DNA of 64,000 bases from an uncultured Lachnospiraceae bacterium (GTDB lineage: Bacteria > Bacillota > Clostridia > Lachnospirales > Lachnospiraceae): positions 1 to 64,000 of the forward strand of contig CAJUJY010000013.1 of assembly GCA_910586555.1 (NCBI GenBank), read 5' to 3'. The position numbers and the translations under genes were made by a program. The notes under the pieces were generated by a model. The model ran no database searches. It had not been told where the DNA came from and saw nothing but the letters and a program-made list of their open reading frames with translations. Of this stretch, positions 25,029 through 34,224 are shown piece after piece. Every line of letters starts with the position of its first letter. Positions within the stretch are counted from its first letter, which is position 1.

Positions 25029-28000
25029 TTATAATTTTTCAACACCAAGCATTACTTTTTCACCATTTATATTCCACTCTTTTGTAAATCCTTCTGCCAG
25101 TCCATATAAAATCTCATTTGCAAGCACTTCTGGTTTAATTGCATCTTCATTATTCTTTATAATGCCTGTAACCTTATCATTGTTATTTACGCTTATGCGT
25201 ATATGGTCCATAACTTCAAAGCCTGCATCCTTGCGCATTGTCTGTATTTTACTTATAACTTCACGTACAAAACCCTCTTCTATTAATTCTGGTGTAAGGT
25301 TTGTGTCAAGCACTACTGTAATACCGTGGCCTGTAGCAGAAATATATCCTTCAATCTGTGCTGTTTCTATTAAAAGATCATCTTTATTAATTTTTTCCTC
25401 ATTGCCATCAACAGTAATTATAAGCCCTCCTGTGCTGTTTACTTCTTCCATTGCCTTCTGCCCGTCAAGGCCTGCAAGTATTTCTTTTACCTGGTTAATA
25501 TTTTTGCCAAACCTGCGCCCAAGTGTTTTAAGCTGTGGTTTAAAACTGTATGTGGCAAGTGTGCTTACATCATCTGTAAGTATGGCTTCTTTTACATTAA
25601 GTTCTTCTTTTATAATATCAAGATAAAATTCTGAAAGAGAAGCATCTGCTTTTATAAACATTTTGCTTATAGGCTGGCGGTTCTTGATATTAGCAGTATT
25701 CCTGCATGAACGGCCTGTAACAACTGCTTCAAGCACGGTTTCCATATCTGCTTCAAGTTCCTTATCTATAACATCTTCATCAGCTTCTGGGAAATCACAA
25801 AGATGTATGCTTTCTGGTGCATTTTTATCTATACTGCATACAAGGTTTAAATAAATTTCCTCTGTCATAAATGGAACCATAGGTGCTGCTGCCTTTGAAA
25901 TTGTTACAAGTGCTGTATAAAGTGCCATATAAGCATTAATCTTATCCTGCTCCATTCCCTTTGCCCAGAAACGTTCACGGCAGCGCCTTACATACCAGTT
26001 GCTCATTTCATCTGTAAACTTCTGCAAAGCCCTGGCAGTTTCAGGTATACGGTAAGACCCAAGATTTTCATCAGCTTCCTTTATTGTACTATTAAGGCGT
26101 GAAAGCAGCCATTTATCAATAACTGCAAGTTTATCATATTCAAGCTGGTGCTTTGTAGCATCAAAGCCATCTATATTGGCATAAAGCACAAAGAAAGCAT
26201 AAGTGTTCCAGAGTGTGCCCATAAACTTGCGCTGCCCTTCCTGTACTGCCTTGCCGTGGAAACGGTTAGGAAGCCAAGGTGCACTGTTTACATAAAAATA
26301 CCAGCGTATTGCATCTGCACCATATGTTTCAAGTGCTTCAAACGGGTCAATGGCATTTCCTTTTGTTTTGCTCATTTTCTGCCCGTTTTCATCCTGTATA
26401 TGCCCAAGTACAATAACATTTTCATAAGGTGCTTTATTAAATAAAAGCGTTGACTCTGCCATAAGAGAATAAAACCACCCTCTTGTCTGGTCTACAGCTT
26501 CTGAAATAAACTGTGCCGGGAACTGCTGTTCAAATAAATCTTTATTTTCAAATGGGTAATGGTGCTGTGCAAACGGCATTGCCCCTGAATCAAACCAGCA
26601 GTCTATAACTTCTGGCACACGCTTCATAGTCCCTCCACATTCCGGACATTTAAAAGTTACTTCATCTATATAAGGACGGTGCAGTTCCCTTTTTTCATCA
26701 TCAGGATTGCCGCTTCTCTTAGCAAGTTCTGCCCTGCTTCCTATGGCCTCCTGGTGTCCGCAGCCTTCACACTCCCATATATTAAGTGGTGTGCCCCAGT
26801 AACGGTTACGTGAAATCCCCCAGTCCTGTATATTTTCAAGCCAGTTGCCAAAACGCCCTGTACCAATGGAATCTGGAATCCAGTTTACTGTATTATTATT
26901 GCGCACAAGATCATCTTTAACTTCTGTCATTTTTATAAACCATGATTCACGTGCATAATAAATAAGCGGTGTATCACATCTCCAGCAATGAGGGTAATCA
27001 TGTTCAAACTTAGGCGCTGCAAAAAGCTGGCTGCGGCTGTCAAGGTCTTTTAAAACCTCTGGGTCTGCTTTCTTTACAAAAAGCCCTGCAAATGGTGTTT
27101 CCTTAGACATTTCACCCTTTTCATCTACAAACTGCACAAATGGAAGGTTATACTTACGCCCTACATTGGCATCATCTTCGCCAAATGCTGGTGCAATATG
27201 GACTATTCCTGTACCATCTGTCATTGTAACATATGAGTCACATGTTACAAAAAATCCCTCTTTATGCTGTTTATCCGCCAGTTCCTTAGCACAGCCATAT
27301 AAAGGTTCATACTTTTTATATTCAAGATCTTTACCTGTATATGTTTCCAGTACCTCATATGCCTTTTTGCCCTCTTCATCTGCAAGCCGTGAAAGGACAG
27401 TATCTAAAAGCGCCTGTGCCAGATAATAAGTATAACCATCTGCTGCCTTTACCTTACAATAGGTTTCATCTGGGTTTACACAAAGCCCCACATTAGACGG
27501 GAGTGTCCAAGGCGTTGTTGTCCATGCAAGAAAACAGGCATCTTCATCTGCAACTTTAAAACGCACTATTGCAGAACGCTCTTTTACAAGTTTATACCCC
27601 TGTGCAACTTCCTGGGAAGAAAGTGGTGTCCCACAGCGCGGGCAATATGGCACAATCTTAAATCCCTTATATAAAAGCTTCTTATCCCAGATTTCTTTTA
27701 AAGCCCACCACTCGGACTCAATAAAGTTATCCTCATATGTTACATATGGATTATCCATATCAGCCCAGAAACCAACTGTACCAGAAAAATCCTCCCACAT
27801 TCCTTTATATTTCCATACGGATTCCCTGCATTTTTTAATAAAAGGCTCCATTCCATATTCTTCTATCTGGTCTTTGCCATTAAGCCCAAGAAGCTTCTCA
27901 ACCTCTAATTCCACTGGAAGCCCATGTGTGTCCCACCCTGCTTTACGTGGCACCATATAGCCTTTCATAGTCTTATAACGTGGTATCATATCCTTAATAA

Positions 28001-28187
28001 CACGTGTAAGTACATGTCCTATATGCGGCTTGCCATTTGCAGTAGGCGGCCCGTCATAAAATGTATAAACAGGACAGCCTTCCCTTGCCTTCATTGATTT
28101 TTCAAAAATTTTCTGGTCACGCCAGAACTTTCCAATACTTTTTTCACGTGCAACAAAGTTTAAGTCAGTTGTAACTTTTTTGTACAT
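25029..28187 (-). CDS. ileS: Isoleucine--tRNA ligase, long (type 2, eukaryote-like) form
   Basis: Class I aminoacyl-tRNA synthetase charging tRNA-Ile. The 1052-residue product is longer than the usual bacterial type of about 920 and its N-terminus reads PPTANGKPHIGHVL, followed by GWDTHGLPVELEVEKLLG, the pattern of the type 2 enzymes. The KMSKTKGN loop lies near residue 605. Cys pairs (CPRCG, CWRC, CEGCG, CPECG) suggest bound zinc. The C-terminal third holds the anticodon-binding helical domain. Type 2 enzymes are known to be poorly inhibited by mupirocin. ATG 28187 encodes MYKKV, the family start. ATG 28199 is an alternative. Controlled by the T-box upstream. Confidence 0.95.
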   Translation of the reverse strand: MYKKVTTDLNFVAREKSIGKFWRDQKIFEKSMKAREGCPVYTFYDGPPTANGKPHIGHVLTRVIKDMIPRYKTMKGYMVPRKAGWDTHGLPVELEVEKLLGLNGKDQIEEYGMEPFIKKCRESVWKYKGMWEDFSGTVGFWADMDNPYVTYEDNFIESEWWALKEIWDKKLLYKGFKIVPYCPRCGTPLSSQEVAQGYKLVKERSAIVRFKVADEDACFLAWTTTPWTLPSNVGLCVNPDETYCKVKAADGYTYYLAQALLDTVLSRLADEEGKKAYEVLETYTGKDLEYKKYEPLYGCAKELADKQHKEGFFVTCDSYVTMTDGTGIVHIAPAFGEDDANVGRKYNLPFVQFVDEKGEMSKETPFAGLFVKKADPEVLKDLDSRSQLFAAPKFEHDYPHCWRCDTPLIYYARESWFIKMTEVKDDLVRNNNTVNWIPDSIGTGRFGNWLENIQDWGISRNRYWGTPLNIWECEGCGHQEAIGSRAELAKRSGNPDDEKRELHRPYIDEVTFKCPECGGTMKRVPEVIDCWFDSGAMPFAQHHYPFENKDLFEQQFPAQFISEAVDQTRGWFYSLMAESTLLFNKAPYENVIVLGHIQDENGQKMSKTKGNAIDPFEALETYGADAIRWYFYVNSAPWLPNRFHGKAVQEGQRKFMGTLWNTYAFFVLYANIDGFDATKHQLEYDKLAVIDKWLLSRLNSTIKEADENLGSYRIPETARALQKFTDEMSNWYVRRCRERFWAKGMEQDKINAYMALYTALVTISKAAAPMVPFMTEEIYLNLVCSIDKNAPESIHLCDFPEADEDVIDKELEADMETVLEAVVTGRSCRNTANIKNRQPISKMFIKADASLSEFYLDIIKEELNVKEAILTDDVSTLATYSFKPQLKTLGRRFGKNINQVKEILAGLDGQKAMEEVNSTGGLIITVDGNEEKINKDDLLIETAQIEGYISATGHGITVVLDTNLTPELIEEGFVREVISKIQTMRKDAGFEVMDHIRISVNNNDKVTGIIKNNEDAIKPEVLANEILYGLAEGFTKEWNINGEKVMLGVEKL

Positions 28188-28431
28188 ATTAATACCCATG
28201 CCTTTCCAGTACCCGCAGACTTTGGGCCGCAGGCACAAATCCCAAACTCTTGCTTTGCAAGAGTTGTGAAAAAACTTTCGTATATGGTTTTTTCACACTA
28301 CTTTCTTCCTTTCCTAAATAATAATTTTACTTCTATCTTTCCAGATACTTATACAGTACCCAGACATACCAGGCTGCATTACATGAAACACTATTTTCAA
28401 ATACCTGGCAGGATTAGAACAGGAATGGAAT
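28188..28431 (-). promoter_or_regulatory. Long ileS 5' UTR downstream of the T-box with two hairpins
   Basis: Between the T-box terminator and ileS are two perfect inverted repeats on the minus strand. GTGAAAAAAC pairs with GTTTTTTCAC around an 11-nt loop near 28268-28298. AACTCTTGC pairs with GCAAGAGTT (loop AAA) near 28246-28266. A third weaker pairing, CCTGCGG / CTGCGGG-like, is close to the start. Their role is unknown. Confidence 0.5.
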
Positions 28432-28811
28432 AAAAAAGCTTCCACCCTGCACAAACAGGATGAAAGCCAAAACATTCATAACCACCTATTCTGCTGTACG
28501 TGGATATAACAATTACTGCATACCCAGATACATGACCTGTATAACGGCAGGAACCGGCGGAGTGTACTAACAATAATGCAGAAGTGCAAGGTTACACAAT
28601 TACATATATGCTTTCCACAAGCAACTCAGGAGTGATATCCTTTCTTTGTTCTAAAACATAATAAACAGGATATAAATTACCACTGCCATAAAATATTATG
28701 TTTATGCACCTGGTTCACACTATCCCAGGCTCACTTAGGCTTCCCAGAAGAAAGGGTGCTTAAAAAGCTCTCCATCATAGTCTTTGGATTTTAAATTAAA
28801 TATAAAATATA
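28432..28811 (-). promoter_or_regulatory. T-box riboswitch of ileS
   Basis: Minus-strand leader of about 380 nt. The specifier region reads GGATATCACTCC, with an AUC (Ile) codon at 28634-28636 followed by a purine. CCGTTATAC matches the usual stem III region. The antiterminator is AGG-TGGTTA-TGAA ... TTCA-TCCT (28487 down to about 28458), whose TGGT can pair with the tRNA 3' end ACCA. The competing terminator GCTTTCATCCTG / CAGGGTGGAAGC (28438-28467) is followed by six T. The antiterminator lacks the canonical ACCGCG, so it is a variant. Uncharged tRNA-Ile would be expected to promote read-through. Confidence 0.8.
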
Positions 28812-28817
28812 TGACAT

Positions 28818-28846
28818 ATTTTAGTATGGTTTATAAGCTTTGTCAA
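28818..28846 (-). promoter_or_regulatory. Promoter of the T-box-ileS unit
   Basis: Minus strand TTGACA (28841-28846), exact 17-bp spacer, TAAAAT (28818-28823). A strong sigma-A promoter that fixes the 5' end of the T-box leader near 28811. Confidence 0.8.
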
Positions 28847-28872
28847 GATAAAATTAAAACAGTTCCTCATTT

Positions 28873-28926
28873 TTTATCACAATCTTTAATTTATGTTAAA
28901 TATTTATATTTATCACAATCCTTAAT
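28873..28926. repeat. Direct repeat with 36-bp period
   Basis: TTTATCACAATCTTTAAT at 28873-28890 recurs with one change at 28909-28926. The second copy overlaps the stop codon of the coiled-coil gene. Possibly a local duplication or a binding site. No known match. Confidence 0.4.
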
Positions 28927-29284
28927 AATCATTCTGTTCAATTTTATTGTAATTAATTTCTTCCATTTGTGCTTTTATTGGTTTTAAATATTCTTGTACC
29001 ATTTTTTGTCCGTTTTTAGTTAAATCATCTATATTTGAATTAAGACGTTTTATATCTTCACTTAATTCATTTATAAACTTATCTGCGGTTTTAATCATAT
29101 TATGCATCTGGTCTATAACTTCATCTTCCATACGGATTCTTACACGCTCATTATCTGCAAAAGTTTTATTAATTTCCAGTAACTGCTTTGTAGCTTCAGC
29201 CTTACTTTCTTCTTGGAGTTCTTTGTAACGTTTTACTTTTTCAAGCATTAAATTATTTGCCTTTTCCCTTAATTCAATAGACAT
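28922..29284 (-). CDS. Coiled-coil protein next to a small GTPase
   Basis: Unrecognised protein of 120 residues, almost wholly charged and helical with heptad-like spacing (EKVKRYKELQEESKAEATKQLLEIN), so a long coiled coil is likely. There is no signal peptide or membrane span. It starts 38 bp after the stop of the small GTPase and its ribosome binding site is weak (AGGG, 3 bp from the ATG). The open frame continues upstream through the GTPase 3' end with plausible helical residues. It could be an independent partner protein or the displaced C-terminal part of a longer GTPase. Confidence 0.55.
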   Translation of the reverse strand: MSIELREKANNLMLEKVKRYKELQEESKAEATKQLLEINKTFADNERVRIRMEDEVIDQMHNMIKTADKFINELSEDIKRLNSNIDDLTKNGQKMVQEYLKPIKAQMEEINYNKIEQNDY

Positions 29285-29322
29285 ATTCCCTATTTCTTTT
29301 ATACAATCATTAATTGTCCTGC

Positions 29323-30015
29323 TTAAATCAATCTGGTATTGTTTAATTGTAATTTGCCTTGGTAATTGTCATCACTAATTGTATCACCTAATGAAACAGC
29401 ACATACATAAGAATTACTTTTTTCTGAAAATGCAGGGCTAAATAATTCCCTTATAACTGTTATAACCTCTTCATTTGTTACATATTTTTTACATAAATCT
29501 GCCTTTGTAACTACAAAAACTATAGGCAGAAGTGTACCATTATGCGTATCTGCAAAATCCTGGATTAAAGGAGTAATTGTCATGGCACAATCATAAAAAA
29601 CATTTTCTTTACGTTCTTCCCTGTCCTCTGAACAAAACGATTTTCCATCAATAAAAATATACAAAACTGTAGATTCTGCAATAGACCGTTTTACTTGTTC
29701 ATATGTATTTTCTCTTGAAGACAGTGTTCCTCCTGCATAGTCAAGCATTTCAAAACTAATTATTTTGTTAGTATTGTAATTTAATCTAAATTCATAAGGA
29801 CGGACAGAAGTTTCATTTGTAGCCATTGGAAACCTTGTTTGTCCTGAAGGCTGGCGCATTATAAGTATATCCCTTTCAAATTTAGTTCTTGTTTCATCAT
29901 TGGTTACAAGTGTAAATCCATCAAAACCAGACGCCATTTTCATGTACATTGCAGTAATATAACATGTTTTTCCTGCTGATGACATTCCTAATATTGTATA
30001 TTTTGTATCTGCCAT
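29323..30015 (-). CDS. Small Ras-like (TRAFAC class) GTPase
   Basis: Predicted cytosolic GTPase of 230 residues. The P-loop GMSSAGKT is at residues 10-17. A DxxG switch II reads DYAGG near residue 91, and the base-recognition motif is VTKAD (T in place of the more usual N) near 170. Function is unknown. Related small bacterial GTPases paired with coiled-coil or effector genes occur in polarity and conflict systems, but no match is claimed. The ATG at 30015 has AAAGGA 7 bp upstream. The promoter contains a G9 tract. The C-terminus ends abruptly after NYQGKLQLNNTRLI, and the next gene continues in another frame, so a frameshift is possible. Confidence 0.7.
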   Translation of the reverse strand: MADTKYTILGMSSAGKTCYITAMYMKMASGFDGFTLVTNDETRTKFERDILIMRQPSGQTRFPMATNETSVRPYEFRLNYNTNKIISFEMLDYAGGTLSSRENTYEQVKRSIAESTVLYIFIDGKSFCSEDREERKENVFYDCAMTITPLIQDFADTHNGTLLPIVFVVTKADLCKKYVTNEEVITVIRELFSPAFSEKSNSYVCAVSLGDTISDDNYQGKLQLNNTRLI

Positions 30016-30115
30016 GTAAAATTCCTTTCTAATATATACCATAAATATTAATGGATACATAATATATTTATAACTAAATTTTATATAATTTTTTAATATT
30101 ATTTCCATATTACTA

Positions 30116-30146
30116 AATATACACTTACCCCCCCCCATTTTGTCAA
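30116..30146 (-). promoter_or_regulatory. Promoter with G9 spacer tract, candidate phase-variable
   Basis: Minus strand TTGACA (30141-30146) is followed by AAAT, nine G (30128-30136) and TAAG. TGTATA lies at a 17-bp spacing (30118-30123) and TATATT at 19 bp (30116-30121). Slippage in the G tract would change the spacing between -35 and -10. The GTPase ATG is about 100 bp downstream. Confidence 0.6.
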
Positions 30147-30261
30147 GCCCTTATTAACCTGGCTTTTACAATTTTACAAAATAAAAAACCAGATAATATT
30201 TATAATTTGTAACATTCGGCTTTATATATTGATATTTACCTGGTAATACTAAAATGCAGAC

Positions 30262-30310
30262 AAATAAATAAGCTATCTTCCATAATAATAGAAGACAGCC
30301 TATTTATCTG
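30262..30310 (-). terminator. Terminator of the GH13 gene
   Basis: On the minus strand AAATAGGC-TG-TCTTC pairs with GAAGA-TA-GCTTATTT around TATTATTATG and is followed by a T-rich stretch. It lies 40 bp past the glycosidase stop and before the GTPase promoter. Confidence 0.65.
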
Positions 30311-30349
30311 TAATAAAAGATGTTAAAAATATATAGGTTATTTTATATT

Positions 30350-31660
30350 TTACTTCTCCATAAGCCAGAACGCTGCTGAATATGGCGGCAATTCACTTCC
30401 CCCGCCAAAGTCATGCGGTTTTCCTGTAATTAAATCTTCTGCCATTCCGCAGCCTGCATCAAAGTGTGCTACATATGGTTCATCAGATGCATTAATTGCT
30501 ACTAATACCCTTTCCCCTTCACATGCGCGTTCAAATATACACTGGTGGTTTGTAAGTAAAACATTGCGGTAATTGCCATAATTTAAAGCCTTGCTGCCCT
30601 TCTTTGCTTTGGCAAGCTTTGCAATCCACTCTGCCAGTTCCCCAAATACAGGTTCTTCAAAACATGCACGGAGTGCAGGATCTCCCTCACTCTTATTTGC
30701 CTTTGCACCCCATTCACTTCCATAATATACACATGGGATTCCTGGCATGCCAAAGCAGAGTGCATAAATTAACGGCAAATGCTTTTCATTGGTGAGATTG
30801 CTTGCTATACGGGTTACATCATGGTTATCTACAAAACTTAACAAATGCATTCCCTTATAAAGTGTCCATTCCTCTGGCCCGTACTGCCTTGCAAGTGAAT
30901 GGCATATTTCAAACATATTCATGCTGTTAAAACTTGAATACAGCCCTTTATAACACTCATAATTAGTAACAGAATGGCACATATCATTATTTGCCCACTG
31001 TTTATAATCGCCATGCAGTGTTTCACCCACAATGAAAAATTCTTCTTTCAGCGAATCTGTAAACTGCCTGAGCCTTTTTAAGAAATCTTTATCAAGGCAG
31101 TATGCTACATCAAGGCGCAGCCCGTCAATATCAAATGCTTCCACCCAGTATTTTACTGCATCAAAAATATGTTGTACTACTTCTTCATTCTTAAGGTTAA
31201 GCTTTACAAGGTCATAATTGCCTTCCCATCCTTCATACCAAAGGCCGTCATTATAATTAGAATTGCCACTAAAATTAATATGGAACCAGTCGCAGTATTT
31301 AGAGCCCTCCCTGTTAGAAAGCACGTCCTGGAAAGCCCAGAAACCACGCCCCACATGGTTAAATACACCATCAAGTACAACCTTTATGCCTTCTTTGTGT
31401 AATTCTTCGCAGACCTTTGCAAAATCATTATTACTTCCAAGCCTTACATCAATCTTTTTAAAATCCCTTGTGTTATATCCATGTGTATCAGATTCAAACA
31501 CAGGTGAAAAATATATAGCACCAGCCCCCAGTTTTAAAATATGCGGAATCCATTCAATTACTTTTAAAATACGGGGATTTTCCTCCCCGTCATTTTCAAA
31601 CGGCGCTCCACAAAAGCCTAACGGGTAAATCTGGTAAAATACACTTTCATATGCCCACAT
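30350..31660 (-). CDS. GH13 alpha-amylase family glycosidase, intracellular
   Basis: Alpha-glucan hydrolase or transferase of glycoside hydrolase family 13, 436 residues, with no signal peptide. The four GH13 regions are visible: VVLDGVFNHVG, GLRLDVAYCLD (nucleophile Asp), FIVGETLHG (acid/base Glu) and SFVDNHDVTRI (third Asp). Length and sequence suggest a compact maltogenic-amylase or cyclomaltodextrinase-like enzyme acting on maltodextrin or glycogen fragments in the cytosol. The N-terminal starch-binding domain of many such enzymes is absent. AGGAGG precedes the ATG. Single-gene unit with its own terminator. Confidence 0.9.
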   Translation of the reverse strand: MWAYESVFYQIYPLGFCGAPFENDGEENPRILKVIEWIPHILKLGAGAIYFSPVFESDTHGYNTRDFKKIDVRLGSNNDFAKVCEELHKEGIKVVLDGVFNHVGRGFWAFQDVLSNREGSKYCDWFHINFSGNSNYNDGLWYEGWEGNYDLVKLNLKNEEVVQHIFDAVKYWVEAFDIDGLRLDVAYCLDKDFLKRLRQFTDSLKEEFFIVGETLHGDYKQWANNDMCHSVTNYECYKGLYSSFNSMNMFEICHSLARQYGPEEWTLYKGMHLLSFVDNHDVTRIASNLTNEKHLPLIYALCFGMPGIPCVYYGSEWGAKANKSEGDPALRACFEEPVFGELAEWIAKLAKAKKGSKALNYGNYRNVLLTNHQCIFERACEGERVLVAINASDEPYVAHFDAGCGMAEDLITGKPHDFGGGSELPPYSAAFWLMEK

Positions 31661-32028
31661 AATTAATTCCTCCTTTTTGCAAATCCATTACTGCCCCCTC
31701 TGTTGACAATAACAAAACCACCAGCAACATTTGTAGTATAACGCAAAATACCCCTTACGGCAATGTTTTATTAAAATTATACAGAACTGTTTTATAAATT
31801 TTTATTGTATATAGTTAAATTATAAATAAAAAATTTATGTTTACTATAAAATAGTTAAAAATATAAGATAAAAGATAATTTCCCCATCTGCCGCCGTTTG
31901 CATATGAAAAAATAATTATAGAAATTCTTAAAAAATAATTATAGTGCACTCGTATACAATTTATGATATAATAAACTTCCGTGTTGAATATATAATTTAA
32001 TACGAATTTTAATTATGGGAGGATAAAT
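31661..32028. other. AT-rich divergent intergenic region
   Basis: Separates the GH13 gene and natA, which diverge. A TATAAT (31967-31972) with a weak GTGCAC at a 17-bp spacing is the best candidate promoter for natA. No hairpin or repeat of note was seen. Confidence 0.35.
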
Positions 32029-32805
32029 ATGAAGGAACTGTTAAATGTGGATAAGTTACATAAAACTTTTAAACTTTCTGCAAAACAGCAGAAACTTGAA
32101 CGCACTAATGACAAAATTAAGGTTGCCGTAGACGGAGTTTCATTTAAGGCTTATGAAGGGGAGGTTTTTGGGCTTCTTGGCCCAAACGGGGCTGGCAAAA
32201 CTACAACACTGCGTATGCTTGCAACCCTTATTAAACCTGATGGCGGTGATGCAACTGTTGATGGTTCAAGCATTGTAAATAATGCAGATAAAGTAAGGCA
32301 GAAAATAGGCTTCCTTACAAGTGAGTTAAAACTTGAAGAATATTTCACACCAAACTATTTATATGACTTTTTCTCAGAACTGCACAATGTACCATCTGAT
32401 GTAAGGGAAAATAGGAAAAATGAAATATTTGGGCTTTTTGGAATAGGAAAGTTTGCAGAAGTTAAAGTAGCAGACCTTTCTACAGGAATGAAACAGAAAG
32501 TTTCACTTGCAGTATCTATAGTACATGATCCTGATATAATTATATTTGATGAACCTACCAATGGGCTTGATGTACTTACAGCAAGGGTTGTTACAGATTT
32601 TATACAGACATTGAAAGAACGCGGTAAAACTGTAATTGTATCAACACATATTTTCAGCCTTATTGAAAAAATATGTGACAGGGTTGGAATTATTATTAAT
32701 GGCAAAATGATATTATGTGATACCCTGGAAAACATTAAAGCAGGACAAAACCTTGAAGACAGGTTTTTTGATATCTATAAAGAAACTGTTGGTGAAGATG
32801 TATAA
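32029..32805 (+). CDS. natA: ABC transporter ATP-binding protein, NatA-like
   Basis: Cytosolic ATPase of an ABC-2 exporter, 258 residues. Walker A is GPNGAGKTTTLRML (about residues 51-64), the ABC signature is the variant DLSTGMKQKVSLA, Walker B is IIIFDEPTNGLD, and the switch His lies in VIVSTHIF. The DLSTG signature and the neighbouring permease point to the NatAB subfamily (sodium or drug efflux), though the substrate is not certain. GGGAGG precedes the ATG. Confidence 0.85.
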   Translation: MKELLNVDKLHKTFKLSAKQQKLERTNDKIKVAVDGVSFKAYEGEVFGLLGPNGAGKTTTLRMLATLIKPDGGDATVDGSSIVNNADKVRQKIGFLTSELKLEEYFTPNYLYDFFSELHNVPSDVRENRKNEIFGLFGIGKFAEVKVADLSTGMKQKVSLAVSIVHDPDIIIFDEPTNGLDVLTARVVTDFIQTLKERGKTVIVSTHIFSLIEKICDRVGIIINGKMILCDTLENIKAGQNLEDRFFDIYKETVGEDV

Positions 32806-32868
32806 TAGTCCTGACAGTAGCAGGTTTATTATTATTTATGCTATAAAAGCGCAGCATGGAGGATTATT

Positions 32869-34065
32869 ATGAAAAATACAATTATTACTATATTAAAGAA
32901 GGAATTAAAAAGGTTTTTCGGTGACAAAAGAATGGCATTTACTACAATATTAATGCCAGGTATTATGATTTTTGTAATGTACACTTTTATGGGTGATGCC
33001 ATATCTGGAATGGTTACAGTTGATGATGATTATGTATATAAAATTGAAAGCACAAATATGCCAGACAGTATAAAATCACTAATGGATGGCATGAAGCTTT
33101 CTGATGGAATGAAGGATATAGATACAAACGGAGGCGGGGCTGCCAAGGAAAAAATCAGGAATAATGAAGATGAACTGGATCTATACATAGTCTTTCCAGA
33201 GAATTTTGAAAGTGATATTGCTGCATATAACAGCACATCAGGAGGTAAAGCTCCTGATGTACAGGTTTATTATAATTCAGCTTCAACAGAATCACAGGCT
33301 GTCTACAAAATGTTTATAGAAATGATGGATTCATATGAAGCTGCTATGGCAAATAAATTTGATATTAACAATGATAAAAACATAAAATATGACCTTGCTG
33401 AAGAAAAAGATGCAGCAGCATCTATATTTTCATCTATGCTGCCTATGCTGCTTCTTATGTTTATATTTAGTGCATGTATGGCAGTAGGGCCTGAATCAAT
33501 TTCAGGTGAAAAGGAAAGGGGCACAATAGCAACACTGCTTGTAACCCCTGCCAAAAGAAGCCATATAGCACTTGGAAAGATAATAGCACTGTCAATTATT
33601 GCACTTTTAAGCGGGGCTTCAAGCACACTTGGTACACTGCTTTCACTTCCTAAACTTGCAAACCTGGAAGAATCAGGCATTGGTTCTAATGTATATGGCA
33701 TAACCGAATATATAGCACTTGCTGTTGTTATAATGTCAACTGTACTTCTTATTGTAACAATGGTATCAATAATATCCGCATTTGCCAAAAGCACAAAAGA
33801 AGCGGGCACATATGTTACACCACTTATGATAATAGTTATGTTAGTAGGGTTAAGCGGTATGTTTTCTGACGGTGCACAGAAAGAATTATTTTATTATATA
33901 ATCCCTGTATATAACAGTGTACAGTCCATGACAGGCATATTCTCATTTGATATAATGCCTTCTGGCATGGCAGCATCAGTTATAAGCAATCTTGTGTATA
34001 CGGGTATCGGTGTATTTATACTTACAAGAATGTTTAACAGTGAAAAGATAATGTTTAATAAATAA
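32869..34065 (+). CDS. natB: ABC-2 type permease, NatB-like
   Basis: Membrane partner of the NatA-like ATPase, 398 residues. One hydrophobic span lies near residues 25-45, followed by an extracellular domain of about 130 residues. Five to six more spans fill residues 185-390. The segment ESISGEKERGTIATLLVTPAKR before the membrane core is characteristic of ABC-2/NatB permeases. GGAGG precedes the ATG, 63 bp after natA. The pair forms a complete exporter of unknown substrate. Confidence 0.85.
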   Translation: MKNTIITILKKELKRFFGDKRMAFTTILMPGIMIFVMYTFMGDAISGMVTVDDDYVYKIESTNMPDSIKSLMDGMKLSDGMKDIDTNGGGAAKEKIRNNEDELDLYIVFPENFESDIAAYNSTSGGKAPDVQVYYNSASTESQAVYKMFIEMMDSYEAAMANKFDINNDKNIKYDLAEEKDAAASIFSSMLPMLLLMFIFSACMAVGPESISGEKERGTIATLLVTPAKRSHIALGKIIALSIIALLSGASSTLGTLLSLPKLANLEESGIGSNVYGITEYIALAVVIMSTVLLIVTMVSIISAFAKSTKEAGTYVTPLMIIVMLVGLSGMFSDGAQKELFYYIIPVYNSVQSMTGIFSFDIMPSGMAASVISNLVYTGIGVFILTRMFNSEKIMFNK

Positions 34066-34224
34066 CCTGCAAAAATATGGTATTTTTAGTAATAACCAAT
34101 AATAATATTTTTTAAATTTAGAAGAATAATTTCATCTATCATGCAAATAATATAGATGTTACATGACAACATTGTGGCCCGTCCACAAAATATTATTAGT
34201 GCAAAGCACAGAAAAGAGGTTATT

